Origin: SOIA01 sp964348015
GTDB lineage: Bacteria > Acidobacteriota > Aminicenantia > Aminicenantales > Aminicenantaceae
Length of the DNA: 64,000 nucleotides
NCBI GenBank assembly: GCA_964348015.1
Contig: CAYGBC010000039.1
Coordinates: forward strand, 62,001 to 126,000
Direction of reading: 5' to 3'
Made by a program: the position numbers and the translations under genes. Under the pieces are notes generated by a model. That model was given only the letters and a program-made list of their open reading frames with translations, did not search any database and had not been told where the DNA came from. Below, in pieces: positions 49,388-59,146 of the stretch (position 1 is the first letter of the stretch; each line of letters starts with the position of its first letter).

Positions 49388-49496
49388 AAAAGGGGACAGG
49401 CTATTTTTTCTGCAAGAAAGGGGACAGTCCCTCTCTTTCTCTAATGTAAGGACTGAAAGGGACAGTCCCCGAAGAAAAAGAAGCCTGTCCCCTTTT
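49388..49496. repeat. Nested palindromic repeat (REP-like) between convergent genes
   Basis: The outer arms AAAAGGGGACAGGCT (49388-49402) and AGCCTGTCCCCTTTT (49482-49496) are a perfect 15-bp inverted repeat. Inside are two copies of GGGACAGTCCC (near 49420-49431 and 49459-49470), each nearly self-complementary. The right arm overlaps the stop codon of the RND gene. GGGGACAG-type palindromes resemble REP sequences mobilised by REP-associated (TnpA-REP) transposases, but none is in the window. The hairpin with flanking A/T runs could also end transcription from both sides. Confidence 0.75.
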
Positions 49497-52400
49497 ATTG
49501 AGGATGTTTTTTGAGAGCCTGGTAGACGAGAGGAAGAACCAGCAGCGTGACCAGGGTGGAGGTGACGAGCCCGCCGACGACCACTGTGGCCAGCGGCCTT
49601 TGAATCTCTGCACCAGGACCCTTCGCCAAAAGAAGCGGCATGATACCGAAGATCGTGGTGAATGTCGTCATCAGGACTGGCCTGATCTTCGAGTTCACTC
49701 CCTCGATGATGGCTTCTTTCATCGACGCGCCATGAGAGAGGCGTCTGTGGAAGGAGGTCAGGAGCACAAGGCCGTCCTCCAGGGCGATCCCGAAAATGGC
49801 GATGAACCCGATGGAGGCCGGAATGCTCAAATAGAGACCCGAAATCTTGAGGGCGATAATCCCTCCTGTCAGAGCCAGGGGCACGTTGATCAGAATGATC
49901 AGCGCTTCCTGAAAAGAATAGAAGATGGTGAACAAAAGAAGGACGACGAGAGCGAGCGTGATGGGCGTGATGATCGTCAATCGTCTATTCGCCTGCCGAT
50001 GGAGTTCGAACTGCCCTCCCCACTTGAGCGAATACTCTGGAGGAAGCTTGACTTGCGTTTCGATTTCCCTCTGAGCTTCGCTGACAAACCGGCCAATATC
50101 CCTTCCTCTGATGTTGCACTGCACGGTGATGAACCTTTTGTTGTGCTCACGGTTGATCACCCGTGGTCCGACGACCTCCTCGACAGTTGCCAGGGACCCG
50201 AGCGGAACTTGTCCTCCTCCGGGAATTCGAATCAGTAAGTTTTCGATCTGCTCGATATCCGCCCTGAATTCTGGCGCAAACCGGAGAAAAATGTCGAATC
50301 TTTTCTGTCCTTCATACACCTGGCCGACCGTCATCCCCCCTACAGCAGCCTTGATCGTTTCCTGAATGTCGTTGATATTCACACCGAAGCGGGCGATTTG
50401 CTCTCTGGAGAGAACGACCTGGATGTGGTTTTGGCCGGTGAACTGCTCGACCTGGACGTTTGCCGCTCCTTCCATGTTTAACAGAGCCTCTTTTATTTCG
50501 ATTGATTTTTCCTTGAGGACATCGAAATCTCTGCCGTAGACTTTTATGGCCAGTTGAGCCTTGACTCCTGTGATGAGTTCATCCAGATTGTGGGCAATGG
50601 GCTGTGTGATGTTGAGGTTCACTCCGGGGAAATCTTCCAGCCGGTGTTCAATCTCATGCATGAGTTCATTTTTATTCTTAAAATATTCCCATCTTTGTAC
50701 AGGCTTATGCTGAACCAGGATTTCCGCATCATTTACAAAGTGCGCGTGACTTCCAACCTCCCCTCTTCCTATACGGCTCAAAACCCCGGTCACCTCAGGG
50801 ATGTCTTTGAGCGCTTTCTCGATGGAAGTCGCCGTCGAAATAGTCTCCTGGAGACTAATGTTCGGGTCGAATATAGCTCGGACGTGCAGGGTTCCTTCTT
50901 CCAGGTAAGGGATGTATTCTCTTCCCATGAAGGGGATGAGGGAGATCCCGGATAAAAAAACGAGGAAAGTGATCAGGAAGACTTTCTTTCGATGTTTCTG
51001 GCACAGGGCGAAAAAAGGAAGATAGGCTTTCTTTATATTCCTTATCAGGAAGGGCTCTTTTGTGATCCTTGTCTTTGGCTTTAAGAAGTAGAAAGAGAGG
51101 GCGGGGGCTGAAACCAGAGCATAGAGTAGAGATCCAACCAGGGCGAAAGAAATGGCATAGCCCATCGGCCGGAACATGATGCCTTCCACTCCGGTCAGGG
51201 TGAATATCGGGAGAAAGACAATTATGATGATCACGATAGCAAAGAAAAGCGGGCGGCCCACTTCTCCTCCTGCACGGCACACGGCCTGAACTTTGTTTTC
51301 ATGCTTCATCTGGAGGTGGCGGTGTGTATTTTCGACAAGAATAATGGACGCGTCCGCTATCAATCCTATCCCGATGGCCAATCCGCCGAAGGACATCAAA
51401 TCCGCGGCGAGGTTGATCCTCTGCATCATGATGAATGTGAACAAAATGGAGAAAGGAAGAGCAAGGACTGTTATGAGGGCAGAGGGGAAATCTCCCATGA
51501 ACAGGAAAAGGACGATAATGATAAGGATGATTCCGATAATCAGGTTCCAGGACACCGTGGAAAAGCATTTTTTGACTAGAGAGGCCTGGTTGTAGAAAGG
51601 AACGATTTCTACTCCCGGAGGAAGTGATTTGTTGATTTCTGAAATTCTCGACTCGATGTTTTTGATGACGTGCGCGGTGTTCGAGCCAAAAAGCTTCAAG
51701 ATCATACCGACGACTTTCTCCCCTTCGCCGTTGACCAGGGCCGCTCCTCTCTTGATGGCCGGGAGGACGCGGATAGAGCCCACATCCCTCAGAAAAATGG
51801 GAGTTCCTTTATGGCTGGTGATGACGATAGCCTCGAGGTCTTCGAGGGTGTGAATAAGCCCCACACTTCGGATGATGTATTCCTCTTTTCCTTTGGTGAT
51901 GAAGCTGGCGCCAATATTCTGGTTGTTGAGTCTGACCTTTTCGGTGATGTCAGATATGGTGAGGTTGTACTTGAGAAGGGATTGAGGGTTGAGAAGGATC
52001 TGGAATTGCTTGACGTCTCCTCCGATGCTCAGAACCTGGGAGACTTCGGGCACGGATTTCAGCTCATACTTCACCACCCAGTCCTGGAGGGTTCTGAGTT
52101 CGAGAGGAGAGAAATTGTCTCCTTCCAGATAGTACAGGTAAACCAGACCCAGTCCTGTCGCAATGGGTCCTAGAACCGGACTGTGGGCTTGAGCTGGGAT
52201 ATTGTCTTCGGCTTCAAGAAGGCGCTGGGAGACGAGTTGCCTGGCCCAGTAGATGTCGGTCTTATCCTCAAAATAAACGTTAACTACAGAGAGGGCAAAG
52301 GTGGAAAAAGAACGGATATTCCTGACTTGGGGAAGGCCGAACATCGAGGATTCGATGGGATAGGAGATGAGCCTTTCGACTTCTTCTGGTGCCATCCCTT

Positions 52401-52560
52401 CCGCTTCGGTGTAGACCTGGACAAGCGGAGGGGATGGATCCGGAAAAACATCGATGGGGAGCAGCTGGAAAGCCAGGATTCCCAATAAAGCGATCAGGGC
52501 CGTGGATATGACAATAAACAGCCTCTGCTTGAGCGAGAAGTTTATGATTTTTGATATCAT
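49495..52560 (-). CDS. RND efflux transporter, heavy-metal (CzcA/CusA) family
   Basis: This 1021-residue inner-membrane pump has the RND architecture: TM1, a large periplasmic loop, TM2-7, a second loop and TM8-12. The start 'LLPIDVFPDPSPPLVQVYTE' and the block 'MSFGGLAIGIGLIADASIIL' then 'VENTHRHL' place it with heavy-metal exporters. The latter block looks closer to CusA than to CzcA, yet I do not see the Met cluster of CusA. The metal is therefore uncertain. It is the last gene of a CzcC-CzcB-CzcA type tripartite set. Confidence 0.88.
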   Translation of the reverse strand: MISKIINFSLKQRLFIVISTALIALLGILAFQLLPIDVFPDPSPPLVQVYTEAEGMAPEEVERLISYPIESSMFGLPQVRNIRSFSTFALSVVNVYFEDKTDIYWARQLVSQRLLEAEDNIPAQAHSPVLGPIATGLGLVYLYYLEGDNFSPLELRTLQDWVVKYELKSVPEVSQVLSIGGDVKQFQILLNPQSLLKYNLTISDITEKVRLNNQNIGASFITKGKEEYIIRSVGLIHTLEDLEAIVITSHKGTPIFLRDVGSIRVLPAIKRGAALVNGEGEKVVGMILKLFGSNTAHVIKNIESRISEINKSLPPGVEIVPFYNQASLVKKCFSTVSWNLIIGIILIIIVLFLFMGDFPSALITVLALPFSILFTFIMMQRINLAADLMSFGGLAIGIGLIADASIILVENTHRHLQMKHENKVQAVCRAGGEVGRPLFFAIVIIIIVFLPIFTLTGVEGIMFRPMGYAISFALVGSLLYALVSAPALSFYFLKPKTRITKEPFLIRNIKKAYLPFFALCQKHRKKVFLITFLVFLSGISLIPFMGREYIPYLEEGTLHVRAIFDPNISLQETISTATSIEKALKDIPEVTGVLSRIGRGEVGSHAHFVNDAEILVQHKPVQRWEYFKNKNELMHEIEHRLEDFPGVNLNITQPIAHNLDELITGVKAQLAIKVYGRDFDVLKEKSIEIKEALLNMEGAANVQVEQFTGQNHIQVVLSREQIARFGVNINDIQETIKAAVGGMTVGQVYEGQKRFDIFLRFAPEFRADIEQIENLLIRIPGGGQVPLGSLATVEEVVGPRVINREHNKRFITVQCNIRGRDIGRFVSEAQREIETQVKLPPEYSLKWGGQFELHRQANRRLTIITPITLALVVLLLFTIFYSFQEALIILINVPLALTGGIIALKISGLYLSIPASIGFIAIFGIALEDGLVLLTSFHRRLSHGASMKEAIIEGVNSKIRPVLMTTFTTIFGIMPLLLAKGPGAEIQRPLATVVVGGLVTSTLVTLLVLPLVYQALKKHPQ

Positions 52561-52596
52561 GGATCTCGATTAACCGGATAATGGCATGTGTATGGA

Positions 52597-53868
52597 TTAA
52601 TGGACGTGTGCCTGTCCGAAAGTTCCCTTGTTAATTTCTGATTTCAGTTTGAAAGCGCCCTGGATGACTATTTTCTGTCCCTCTTTTAGACCCTGAGCGA
52701 TTATCCTCCTCTTCCCGATTTTTCTCCCCAGTTCCACATGCTGGACAGCAAATACATCCGTGTCTTCCAGGATGAACACGATTTTTTCCCCGTTCAAAGT
52801 CTGAACCGCTTCTTCCGGAACCGCAAGGAGTTTTTGCCCTGCAGCTTTGTTTTCGATGATCCCCTGGATGTACATGTTCGGCTTGAGCAGCGCCTGATCG
52901 TTTTTGACTTCGACTCTGATTTTGATCGTCCTCAATTTTTCATCGATTGTATCGCTGATATAAGTTATTTTTCCTTTAAATTCTCTTCCGGGATAGAGAG
53001 ACGACAGAATAATCACTTCGCTCTCTTTCTTGATGAAGGGGAGATCTTTCTCATAGGCGTCCAGGAGGGCCCACAGCATCCGGAGGTCGGAGACGGTTAA
53101 CAGAACTTTTTTGGGTTCGACATGCTCTCCAAGGATAACATCTCTGAAGGTGATCGTTCCTTTGAGGGGAGACAGGATGGAAAGGTTGGGGTCTGCGAGA
53201 TCGCAGAGGTTGTCATCGAATTTCCGGGACGCACATTTTTCTATGAGCTTTTCCGTTTGCTCATGGTCGAAACCGTAAGAGTGAAGGATGGATCCGAGCC
53301 CGCCCGCTTCGGTGGAGAGGCTCTCGAACTCCGCCTCTCTTCTTAAATATTCTCTCTCTTCGATCGCTTTCTCTTTGAACAGGATCTTGGCCCTTTCGTA
53401 TTCCTTCCGGCTGAGGTTGAGCTTGGCCACAGTCTGGAGGAAATCGGCTTGGGCCTGCGCGAACTCGGGGGAATTGATTATCAGCAGGGCCTGCCCTTTC
53501 CGCACGCTATCTCCCAGGTCCGCAGCCAACGAGGCCACTTTTCCCTCGACAAGGGAAGAGATCTGAGCGGTGCGGTTTTGATCGAGCGAGAGGACTCCCG
53601 GCAGCGTGATCTGCGAGGCCACATCCTGTTGTACGGCTGATCCCACAACGATTCCCCACTCTTTCTGTTTTTGGGGAGACAGACGCAGGTCTTGATGCTC
53701 ATGCTCTTCAGGTTCGGCGGCTTCAGACTCTTGGATTTTTTGTGATTGACCTTCGTGCTCATGAGTCTCTTGTTCAGGAGGAGGGGCTGGATCTGTCCTT
53801 TTGTCCGCACTGCAGGAGACGAGAATCAAAAACGAAAATAGCGAGAAGAAGATGATTTGTTTTTTCAT
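52597..53868 (-). CDS. RND efflux periplasmic adaptor (CzcB/CusB-like lipoprotein)
   Basis: The adaptor links the RND pump to its outer-membrane channel. The 423-residue product begins with a lipoprotein signal, 'LILVSCSADK', where Cys would be lipidated. A His/Glu-rich segment (about 33-58, 'ETHEHEGQ', 'EEHEHQD') may collect metal. The lipoyl-like, hairpin and beta-barrel regions follow, and the end is 'FGQAHVH'. ATG 53868 overlaps the channel gene's stop; the longer frame is not needed. Confidence 0.88.
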   Translation of the reverse strand: MKKQIIFFSLFSFLILVSCSADKRTDPAPPPEQETHEHEGQSQKIQESEAAEPEEHEHQDLRLSPQKQKEWGIVVGSAVQQDVASQITLPGVLSLDQNRTAQISSLVEGKVASLAADLGDSVRKGQALLIINSPEFAQAQADFLQTVAKLNLSRKEYERAKILFKEKAIEEREYLRREAEFESLSTEAGGLGSILHSYGFDHEQTEKLIEKCASRKFDDNLCDLADPNLSILSPLKGTITFRDVILGEHVEPKKVLLTVSDLRMLWALLDAYEKDLPFIKKESEVIILSSLYPGREFKGKITYISDTIDEKLRTIKIRVEVKNDQALLKPNMYIQGIIENKAAGQKLLAVPEEAVQTLNGEKIVFILEDTDVFAVQHVELGRKIGKRRIIAQGLKEGQKIVIQGAFKLKSEINKGTFGQAHVH

Positions 53869-55097
53869 TTTATCCGTTCTCCGATGGCCTTTTCCAAGGC
53901 GGCCTGAGTGATATTCCAAGCATACAGGGACTCCTGGTAATCCTTTAGGATGCTGGTGTAGGTTCTTTGAGAATCCAGGTAGTCGATGAGAGAGATCTCG
54001 CCCTGTGTGTAACTCTGCTCGGAAATCTTCAGACTCTCTTCGGCCTGTTTCAATAGGCCTTCGTGGAAGATCCTGATCTTCTGTTCGGAGTATTTCTGCT
54101 CGTTCAACCTGGCTTTGACCTCTGAGGCGATTTCCATTTTTAAAGCTCTCAATTCCTGGTGTTGCATCTGGTAAAGGCTTTCCGCTTCTGCGATTTCTTT
54201 GGATTTGAAGTTCCAGAGGGGGATGTCCAGTGAAATGCCGATTCCCTTGTTCTGTCCGTCCAGCTCATTGTTGATGAACCCGGAAAGCTCGAAGTCCGGA
54301 AGCCTCTGCCATTTGACATACTTTAACTGGCTGTCCGCAAATTCAAGATAACTCTCTTTTCCTTTAATCAGGGGGTGGGAAAGCCTTGCCTTCTCCAGGA
54401 GAGATTGTTCGTCGATTTGAAGAGGCCTGTATCCCAGCCTTCCCAGGATAGAGAAATCCGCAGGGAGAGAGTTCCCCAGGAATTTATTCAGGTTTTCCTT
54501 GGCCAACCTCAATTCGGTCCGTATTCTGTTGAGCTCGTTCCGGGCTTTGAGAGTTTCGACATGAAGTTTGATCGCTTCCAGCTCCCGTGTCTCTCCCAGT
54601 GCGACTCTTTTTAAAATCAGCTGATGGATCTCCTCGAGTGAATCCAGGTTGCTCTGGAGGAGCTCTTCTTCATTTTTGAGCAGGAGAACCTTGTAGAACA
54701 GCTTTTTTATCTCGTAGGTGATTTCGATCTGAGTAAAACGGAAAAAATGTCCGGAAGCCTTCCAATCCTTTTCGAACATCTGAACACGGTAGTGTCTTTT
54801 GAAGGGATTTTCAAGATATTGGCTGAGAGACACGCTGTCCGTGTTTATTTTTCCCGGAATGTCGTAGAGTTCTCCTTTTCCTGTTTGGTAGGCCAATTCA
54901 GGATTCGACAGGCGCTTGGAGGCCTGGAATGCGGCTTTTTTCGCTTCGACTTCCTGGGCTTTAGCCAGGAGCACCGGGCTGTTGGTCAGGCCCAGATCGA
55001 GTATCTCAGAGAGCGTGAATTCCTTTTTCTCTTCAGATGCGGTGACAACAGAAAGGAGGAGAAGAAGGACAAGAATTGAGGCGGCATGTTTTTTCAT
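53865..55097 (-). CDS. Outer-membrane channel protein of RND efflux system (CzcC/TolC-like)
   Basis: The 410-residue protein has a signal peptide (1-20) and two OEP-type repeats with long helical segments, such as 'TLSEILDLGLTNSPVLLAKA' at the start and 'SEQSYTQGEISLIDYLDSQR' near the end. These are typical of CzcC-like channels, which are a little shorter than TolC. It is first in the efflux operon. A possible promoter lies just upstream, with an unusually short leader. Confidence 0.88.
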   Translation of the reverse strand: MKKHAASILVLLLLLSVVTASEEKKEFTLSEILDLGLTNSPVLLAKAQEVEAKKAAFQASKRLSNPELAYQTGKGELYDIPGKINTDSVSLSQYLENPFKRHYRVQMFEKDWKASGHFFRFTQIEITYEIKKLFYKVLLLKNEEELLQSNLDSLEEIHQLILKRVALGETRELEAIKLHVETLKARNELNRIRTELRLAKENLNKFLGNSLPADFSILGRLGYRPLQIDEQSLLEKARLSHPLIKGKESYLEFADSQLKYVKWQRLPDFELSGFINNELDGQNKGIGISLDIPLWNFKSKEIAEAESLYQMQHQELRALKMEIASEVKARLNEQKYSEQKIRIFHEGLLKQAEESLKISEQSYTQGEISLIDYLDSQRTYTSILKDYQESLYAWNITQAALEKAIGERIK

Positions 55098-55109
55098 ATT
55101 CTGACATAT

Positions 55110-55138
55110 ATTGTATTGGATTTAGGATGGGATGAAAA
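55110..55138 (-). promoter_or_regulatory. Possible promoter of the RND efflux operon
   Basis: On the minus strand: TTTTCA (55138-55133), a 17-bp spacer, TACAAT (55115-55110), then 12 bases to ATG 55097. No Shine-Dalgarno site is seen. The -35 is a weak match but is identical to that of the DUF5916 gene. Confidence 0.4.
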
Positions 55139-55158
55139 GAGGAAGATGACGGCCAGAT

Positions 55159-57351
55159 TTAAATCCGCCACCAGTAGGAAAATTTGATGAAGTAATAGCG
55201 TCCCTGACTTTGCCAGATTCCGAAATCATCCTGTTCCTGGTTGTCGTCTATCCCGAAGTAAAAGACCGTTCCCGGACGGTATTCGTAGCTGAAGAGAAAG
55301 CTGTTGTAGAGTTTGTCGTAGTAGTCGTTATAGTCTGTGATCAGACGGAGCGAGAGCGAACGGGATAGCTGAAGATTGATGCGCTGGCTGATGATGTTCA
55401 CTTCGTACTCCTTGGCTCCGCCTTTATCCCTGTAGAAATTATTATTCTGGAAATTGTAGAAGAGCCGAAGGTTGGTGAGCGGCTTGAACGTCAGCCTGGC
55501 TCTAATGGAAGTCAAATATCCGAGATAAGGAGGGTCTTCGTCATACTTGATGCTGTCCCCGAAGGAGTAGGAAAGGTTGCCGCTGAGCCAGGACAGGGGC
55601 TCTGCACTGAAGTTGAAGCGGAAGGACGTTTTTCGGAAGTTGATTCCCTCGTACTTCTCAAACTCAGATGAGGCAGTGGCCCAGAAGTGGGACTGCCTCC
55701 AACCGTTCAGAAATAAAGAGAGCTGGAGGTCTTCATCGGTCAGGCTGTTGCTGAAATCATAGATTCTCCGGTATTCGAAGGAAGGACGGATGGAGATGAT
55801 CAGGTCATTCTGGGGGAGGAAGGCATACCCGATGCGCGTGTTGAAGTGATGGATGTCTTTTCGCCGGATAAATCCGGTGGCCGCCTCGAAATCCGGATGG
55901 ATGCTCGTCCAGTTGGCGGACAGCGTCAGATGGCGGGATGTGCTGCTCAAATTCAACAGAGCCGCCGGGACGATATCTGTCGTTTCAGTCCCGAATTTGC
56001 TCGCCGAGCCCAGGAACTGGAAGGAAAACCTGTAAAAATTGTTGAACTTGAGATGGCCGTCAAACCCGAACACCCGGTTATAATTGTCCGTGAGAGTGCT
56101 CCAGGATCCTCCCATTTCTTTATCGGTCAGGATAAACCCGATATGGGATTCCGGATAGAGGTCTCTTTTGATGCGGAATACATTGACCAGGGCCTTGTAG
56201 GGATTCTCGGCATCTTCATCTTCGTCCGGGACACCAGGAATATCAATGCGTCCGGGATTTTCATCAAAGGTGCTCAGGAAGCCTATGGTGACAGGGCCGG
56301 ATTTTCCCGTCAGCTTGGTGCCCCAGAGGGGATCTATGATTGTCCTCGAGTAGACGAGCTCGACCGGAGTGTCGTAGAAGTCTTTTCCCTCCAAGAAAAA
56401 AGGTCGTGTCTCCGGGTAATACAGGGCGTACCTCTGGTTAACGTCGATCTGGGGCATGTCCGCCTCGACCTGGCTGAAGTCGGGATTATACGTGAAGTCT
56501 GCGGTCAGGTCAGACGTGATCCCGTATTTCAGGTTGAGGCCCGCTTCAGATTCGATCTCTTCCTCGTTCTGCTTCAGGCCCGTGAGAACGGGCATGAGCT
56601 CGAAATTCTTTCCTCTTTCGATGAACCCGTCAATCTCGAGCGTTCCCGCTTGAATCAGGAAACCGTTGACATTCCGGGAGCGGGGACGCCAGTAGATCTC
56701 TTCATTTTTTCTCCGTATCGTTCTCATGATCTGGAGGCCCCAGACTTGAGTCTCCGTGTTGGGGAACCGGAGGCTCTTGAAAGGAATCGCCATTTCAACA
56801 GTGTAGCCACTGTCATCTCTTTTGGCGTTGGAAAGAAAATAAGTGTCCCAGTACCTGTCGAACCCGAAGAACCCTCCACGGCCGCGTCCTCTTCTCCGTG
56901 TCTCCGTGTAGATCCCGTCGGTCTGGATTCCGCAGGGATTAATCCGGAAGACAAAGGCCCTCTTTTTGTCGTTGAAGGTATCGAGGTAGATCGTGAAGTC
57001 GTCGTCTCCCTGGACCGAGTCCCTCTTGGCAATACAGGCCCTGATACCTTGAGGGTTCGAGTCAAAGCAGCGGGCGGCGATGTAGAGGTTTTTCTTGTCG
57101 TATGCGACATAGACGATGGTTTTTTCTGTGGGCTGGACGCCCTCTTGGGGTTCGTACTGCGTGAATGTATCGAGGACCGCGCCCTTTTCCCAGAGAGGGT
57201 TCTCCAGTATGCCGTCTATTTTCGGGGGATCAGTGAACTCCGGAATACTTATGCGGTAGCTTTCTTTGTTTTCCTGGGGAAAGGAAAACGCCATGCACAG
57301 CAGGAGACCGGGGACGATCAGCAGATACTGAAGTTTAGTCAACCTCATCAT
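55159..57351 (-). CDS. DUF5916 protein with N-terminal CBM9-like domain
   Basis: The 730-residue exported protein has a signal peptide (about 1-24), a CBM9-like sugar-binding-type domain (about 35-230, 'DPPKIDGILENPLWEKG', 'VYVAYDKKNLYIAARCFD', 'YTVEMAIPFKSLRF') and a long C-terminal region of alternating strands ending 'FIKFSYWWRI'. It matches the DUF5916 group, usually thought to be an outer-membrane barrel of unknown role. It sits after tolC of the MacAB module but has its own TATAAT 8 bases before the ATG. Confidence 0.85.
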   Translation of the reverse strand: MMRLTKLQYLLIVPGLLLCMAFSFPQENKESYRISIPEFTDPPKIDGILENPLWEKGAVLDTFTQYEPQEGVQPTEKTIVYVAYDKKNLYIAARCFDSNPQGIRACIAKRDSVQGDDDFTIYLDTFNDKKRAFVFRINPCGIQTDGIYTETRRRGRGRGGFFGFDRYWDTYFLSNAKRDDSGYTVEMAIPFKSLRFPNTETQVWGLQIMRTIRRKNEEIYWRPRSRNVNGFLIQAGTLEIDGFIERGKNFELMPVLTGLKQNEEEIESEAGLNLKYGITSDLTADFTYNPDFSQVEADMPQIDVNQRYALYYPETRPFFLEGKDFYDTPVELVYSRTIIDPLWGTKLTGKSGPVTIGFLSTFDENPGRIDIPGVPDEDEDAENPYKALVNVFRIKRDLYPESHIGFILTDKEMGGSWSTLTDNYNRVFGFDGHLKFNNFYRFSFQFLGSASKFGTETTDIVPAALLNLSSTSRHLTLSANWTSIHPDFEAATGFIRRKDIHHFNTRIGYAFLPQNDLIISIRPSFEYRRIYDFSNSLTDEDLQLSLFLNGWRQSHFWATASSEFEKYEGINFRKTSFRFNFSAEPLSWLSGNLSYSFGDSIKYDEDPPYLGYLTSIRARLTFKPLTNLRLFYNFQNNNFYRDKGGAKEYEVNIISQRINLQLSRSLSLRLITDYNDYYDKLYNSFLFSYEYRPGTVFYFGIDDNQEQDDFGIWQSQGRYYFIKFSYWWRI

Positions 57352-57359
57352 GACCTAGT

Positions 57360-57388
57360 ATTATATCCGAACAGAAAGTGCTTGAAAA
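57360..57388 (-). promoter_or_regulatory. Promoter of the DUF5916 gene, leaderless geometry
   Basis: On the minus strand: TTTTCA (57388-57383), a 17-bp spacer, a perfect TATAAT (57365-57360), then 8 bases to the ATG. Transcription should begin at or next to the start codon. It lies in the 38-base gap after the TolC-like gene. Confidence 0.55.
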
Positions 57389-57389
57389 C

Positions 57390-58952
57390 TTATTTTCCCC
57401 GGAAGTCAGAGTACTTGATGTTCCTTTTCTCGAGGCTCGTTCCCAGAGATCTTTCTAAGCGCGCCAAAGAGACCACGTAGTCATACCTCGCTATGAGCAA
57501 GTTTGTCCGGGCAGTGGTCAATTCTGTCTGGTACTGAAGGACGAAGTAAGGAGTGGAGATGCCGACCTTGAATTTTTCCTCCTCTGCCTTGAGGGTTTCC
57601 TCCGCCAGGTCCAGCGCGACTTCATAGGCCTTGACTCTTTCATAATTTGTCTGCACGGCTCTCACGGCACTTTTGACCTCGAGAAAGATCTGCTGCTCCT
57701 GGTCTTTGAGGGCGAGCAGCGACTGTTCCATGTTCAACTTCGTTTGAGCGTAGTTGGCTCTCGAAAAGACGTTGTTCAGAGGGATATCCAGCGTCACTGC
57801 CACAGACCAGTTGTCGTACACGAGGTTAAACGCGTCAGACACCGCATCAGAGGCCGGGTACACGTTCTCTCCGATCGGGTCGCCAAAAGGATTGAGGGGA
57901 TCAAATATCAGTTCTGTTCCAGATATTCCAGGACTCCAGTAGGAGGCTGACAGGTTGAGGCCGGGAAGGAGCTGATTCTTGGCGTTTTTGACATCGATCT
58001 CTCTGTTTTTAAGATTGATCCGGGTTCCTTTCAGATCCGGTCTCTTCTGGAGAGCTGTCTGGAGTGCTTCTTCAAAACTGATTTCGCGTTTCTCAAAATC
58101 GGGTGGATCCACAGGAATGACCCGCACATCGTCCGCGATCCCTTCCGCGGACAGGTTGAGCAGGACTCTCAAGTTGTCCTCGGCGTCTTTGATCTGGGAT
58201 TCGGCTTGGATGATATCCGCTTTTCGGGATGCTACCGCGGACTGGGAACTCAAGATTTCAATCGGAGCCAGGGTGCCGACTTCAACAGACCTCTTGTTTT
58301 TCTCAAGAAGTTCTTCAGCGAGCTGGAGAGAAAGCTGTCTGACTTTTAGGTTTTCGATAAGTCCCTTCAATGCCCAGTAGGCTTCTTCCACTTCGTAGAT
58401 TGTCTGCTGGAGCGACTGCTCGAGTTGTGTTTCGGAGATATCCAGGTTATTCCGGGCGACGACGATTTCTCTTCTGGTTATCTTCGGCCCAAAATTTCTC
58501 AGAAGAGGCTGGTTGAGGTCGAACCGCAGCGTAGCTCCGTAACGAGGGTTGACACTCTGGAACCTCTGGTTCGTTTCGGTCGAGTAGCCGTCAAGCGATA
58601 TCGAAAAAGTTCCTCCGATCGGAAGAAGCTGCGAGATCCCGACATCATAGCCTGATCGAGTTGTCTGGACATCGCCCCCGGATTCGAGGAATGAGTACGA
58701 CGCCTGGATGTTTTCTCTCGTGTTGTAGCCAAAGCTGAGAGTGGGATAGAATATTTCCTTGGCCATAGAAACGCGAAGCTCGGCCACTTCCGGGTTCATC
58801 AACTCAATGGCCACGCCGAGGTTTTGCCTCAGAGCTTTCACGATACATTCTTCCAGTGTCAGGGAAAGAGCCTTCTCTTCCTGTTGGGCCAGAGATGATG
58901 TGGCCGCGAAGAGAATCAGTGTTGTAAAGATTAAGAGTGTGTGTTTTCGCAT
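57390..58952 (-). CDS. TolC family outer-membrane efflux protein
   Basis: The 520-residue protein has a signal peptide ('LFAATSSLAQQ' cleavage region) and two OEP repeats, for example 'LTLEECIVKALRQNLGVAIE' and 'FEEALQTALQKRPDLKGTRI', with a C-terminal 'VSLARLERSLGTSL'. It should form the trimeric outer-membrane tunnel for the MacAB-type pump encoded upstream. ATG 58952 has a perfect AAGGAGG. A 194-base gap separates it from macB, with no gene seen in it. Confidence 0.9.
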   Translation of the reverse strand: MRKHTLLIFTTLILFAATSSLAQQEEKALSLTLEECIVKALRQNLGVAIELMNPEVAELRVSMAKEIFYPTLSFGYNTRENIQASYSFLESGGDVQTTRSGYDVGISQLLPIGGTFSISLDGYSTETNQRFQSVNPRYGATLRFDLNQPLLRNFGPKITRREIVVARNNLDISETQLEQSLQQTIYEVEEAYWALKGLIENLKVRQLSLQLAEELLEKNKRSVEVGTLAPIEILSSQSAVASRKADIIQAESQIKDAEDNLRVLLNLSAEGIADDVRVIPVDPPDFEKREISFEEALQTALQKRPDLKGTRINLKNREIDVKNAKNQLLPGLNLSASYWSPGISGTELIFDPLNPFGDPIGENVYPASDAVSDAFNLVYDNWSVAVTLDIPLNNVFSRANYAQTKLNMEQSLLALKDQEQQIFLEVKSAVRAVQTNYERVKAYEVALDLAEETLKAEEEKFKVGISTPYFVLQYQTELTTARTNLLIARYDYVVSLARLERSLGTSLEKRNIKYSDFRGK

Positions 58953-59146
58953 TTGGGTCCTCCTTGATTCATGTTCATTTATGAATTTCCAATATCAAAT
59001 CAGGAAAATTTAAAATGCAAGACAAGGCTGGATATCGTTTATTTCTGATTTCTGTATTCAAACTTCTTGCCTGTCATTTGAGATTAATTTCCTTCTTCAT
59101 TCATTCACGACCAGTTCTATCTATTCCTTCTCGTGGCTTAGATTTC

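Noticed and set aside
55846..57480. 544-codon open frame on the plus strand
   Set aside because: It is antisense to the DUF5916 gene, has no recognisable domains, and the minus-strand frame shows a clear signal peptide and family motifs.
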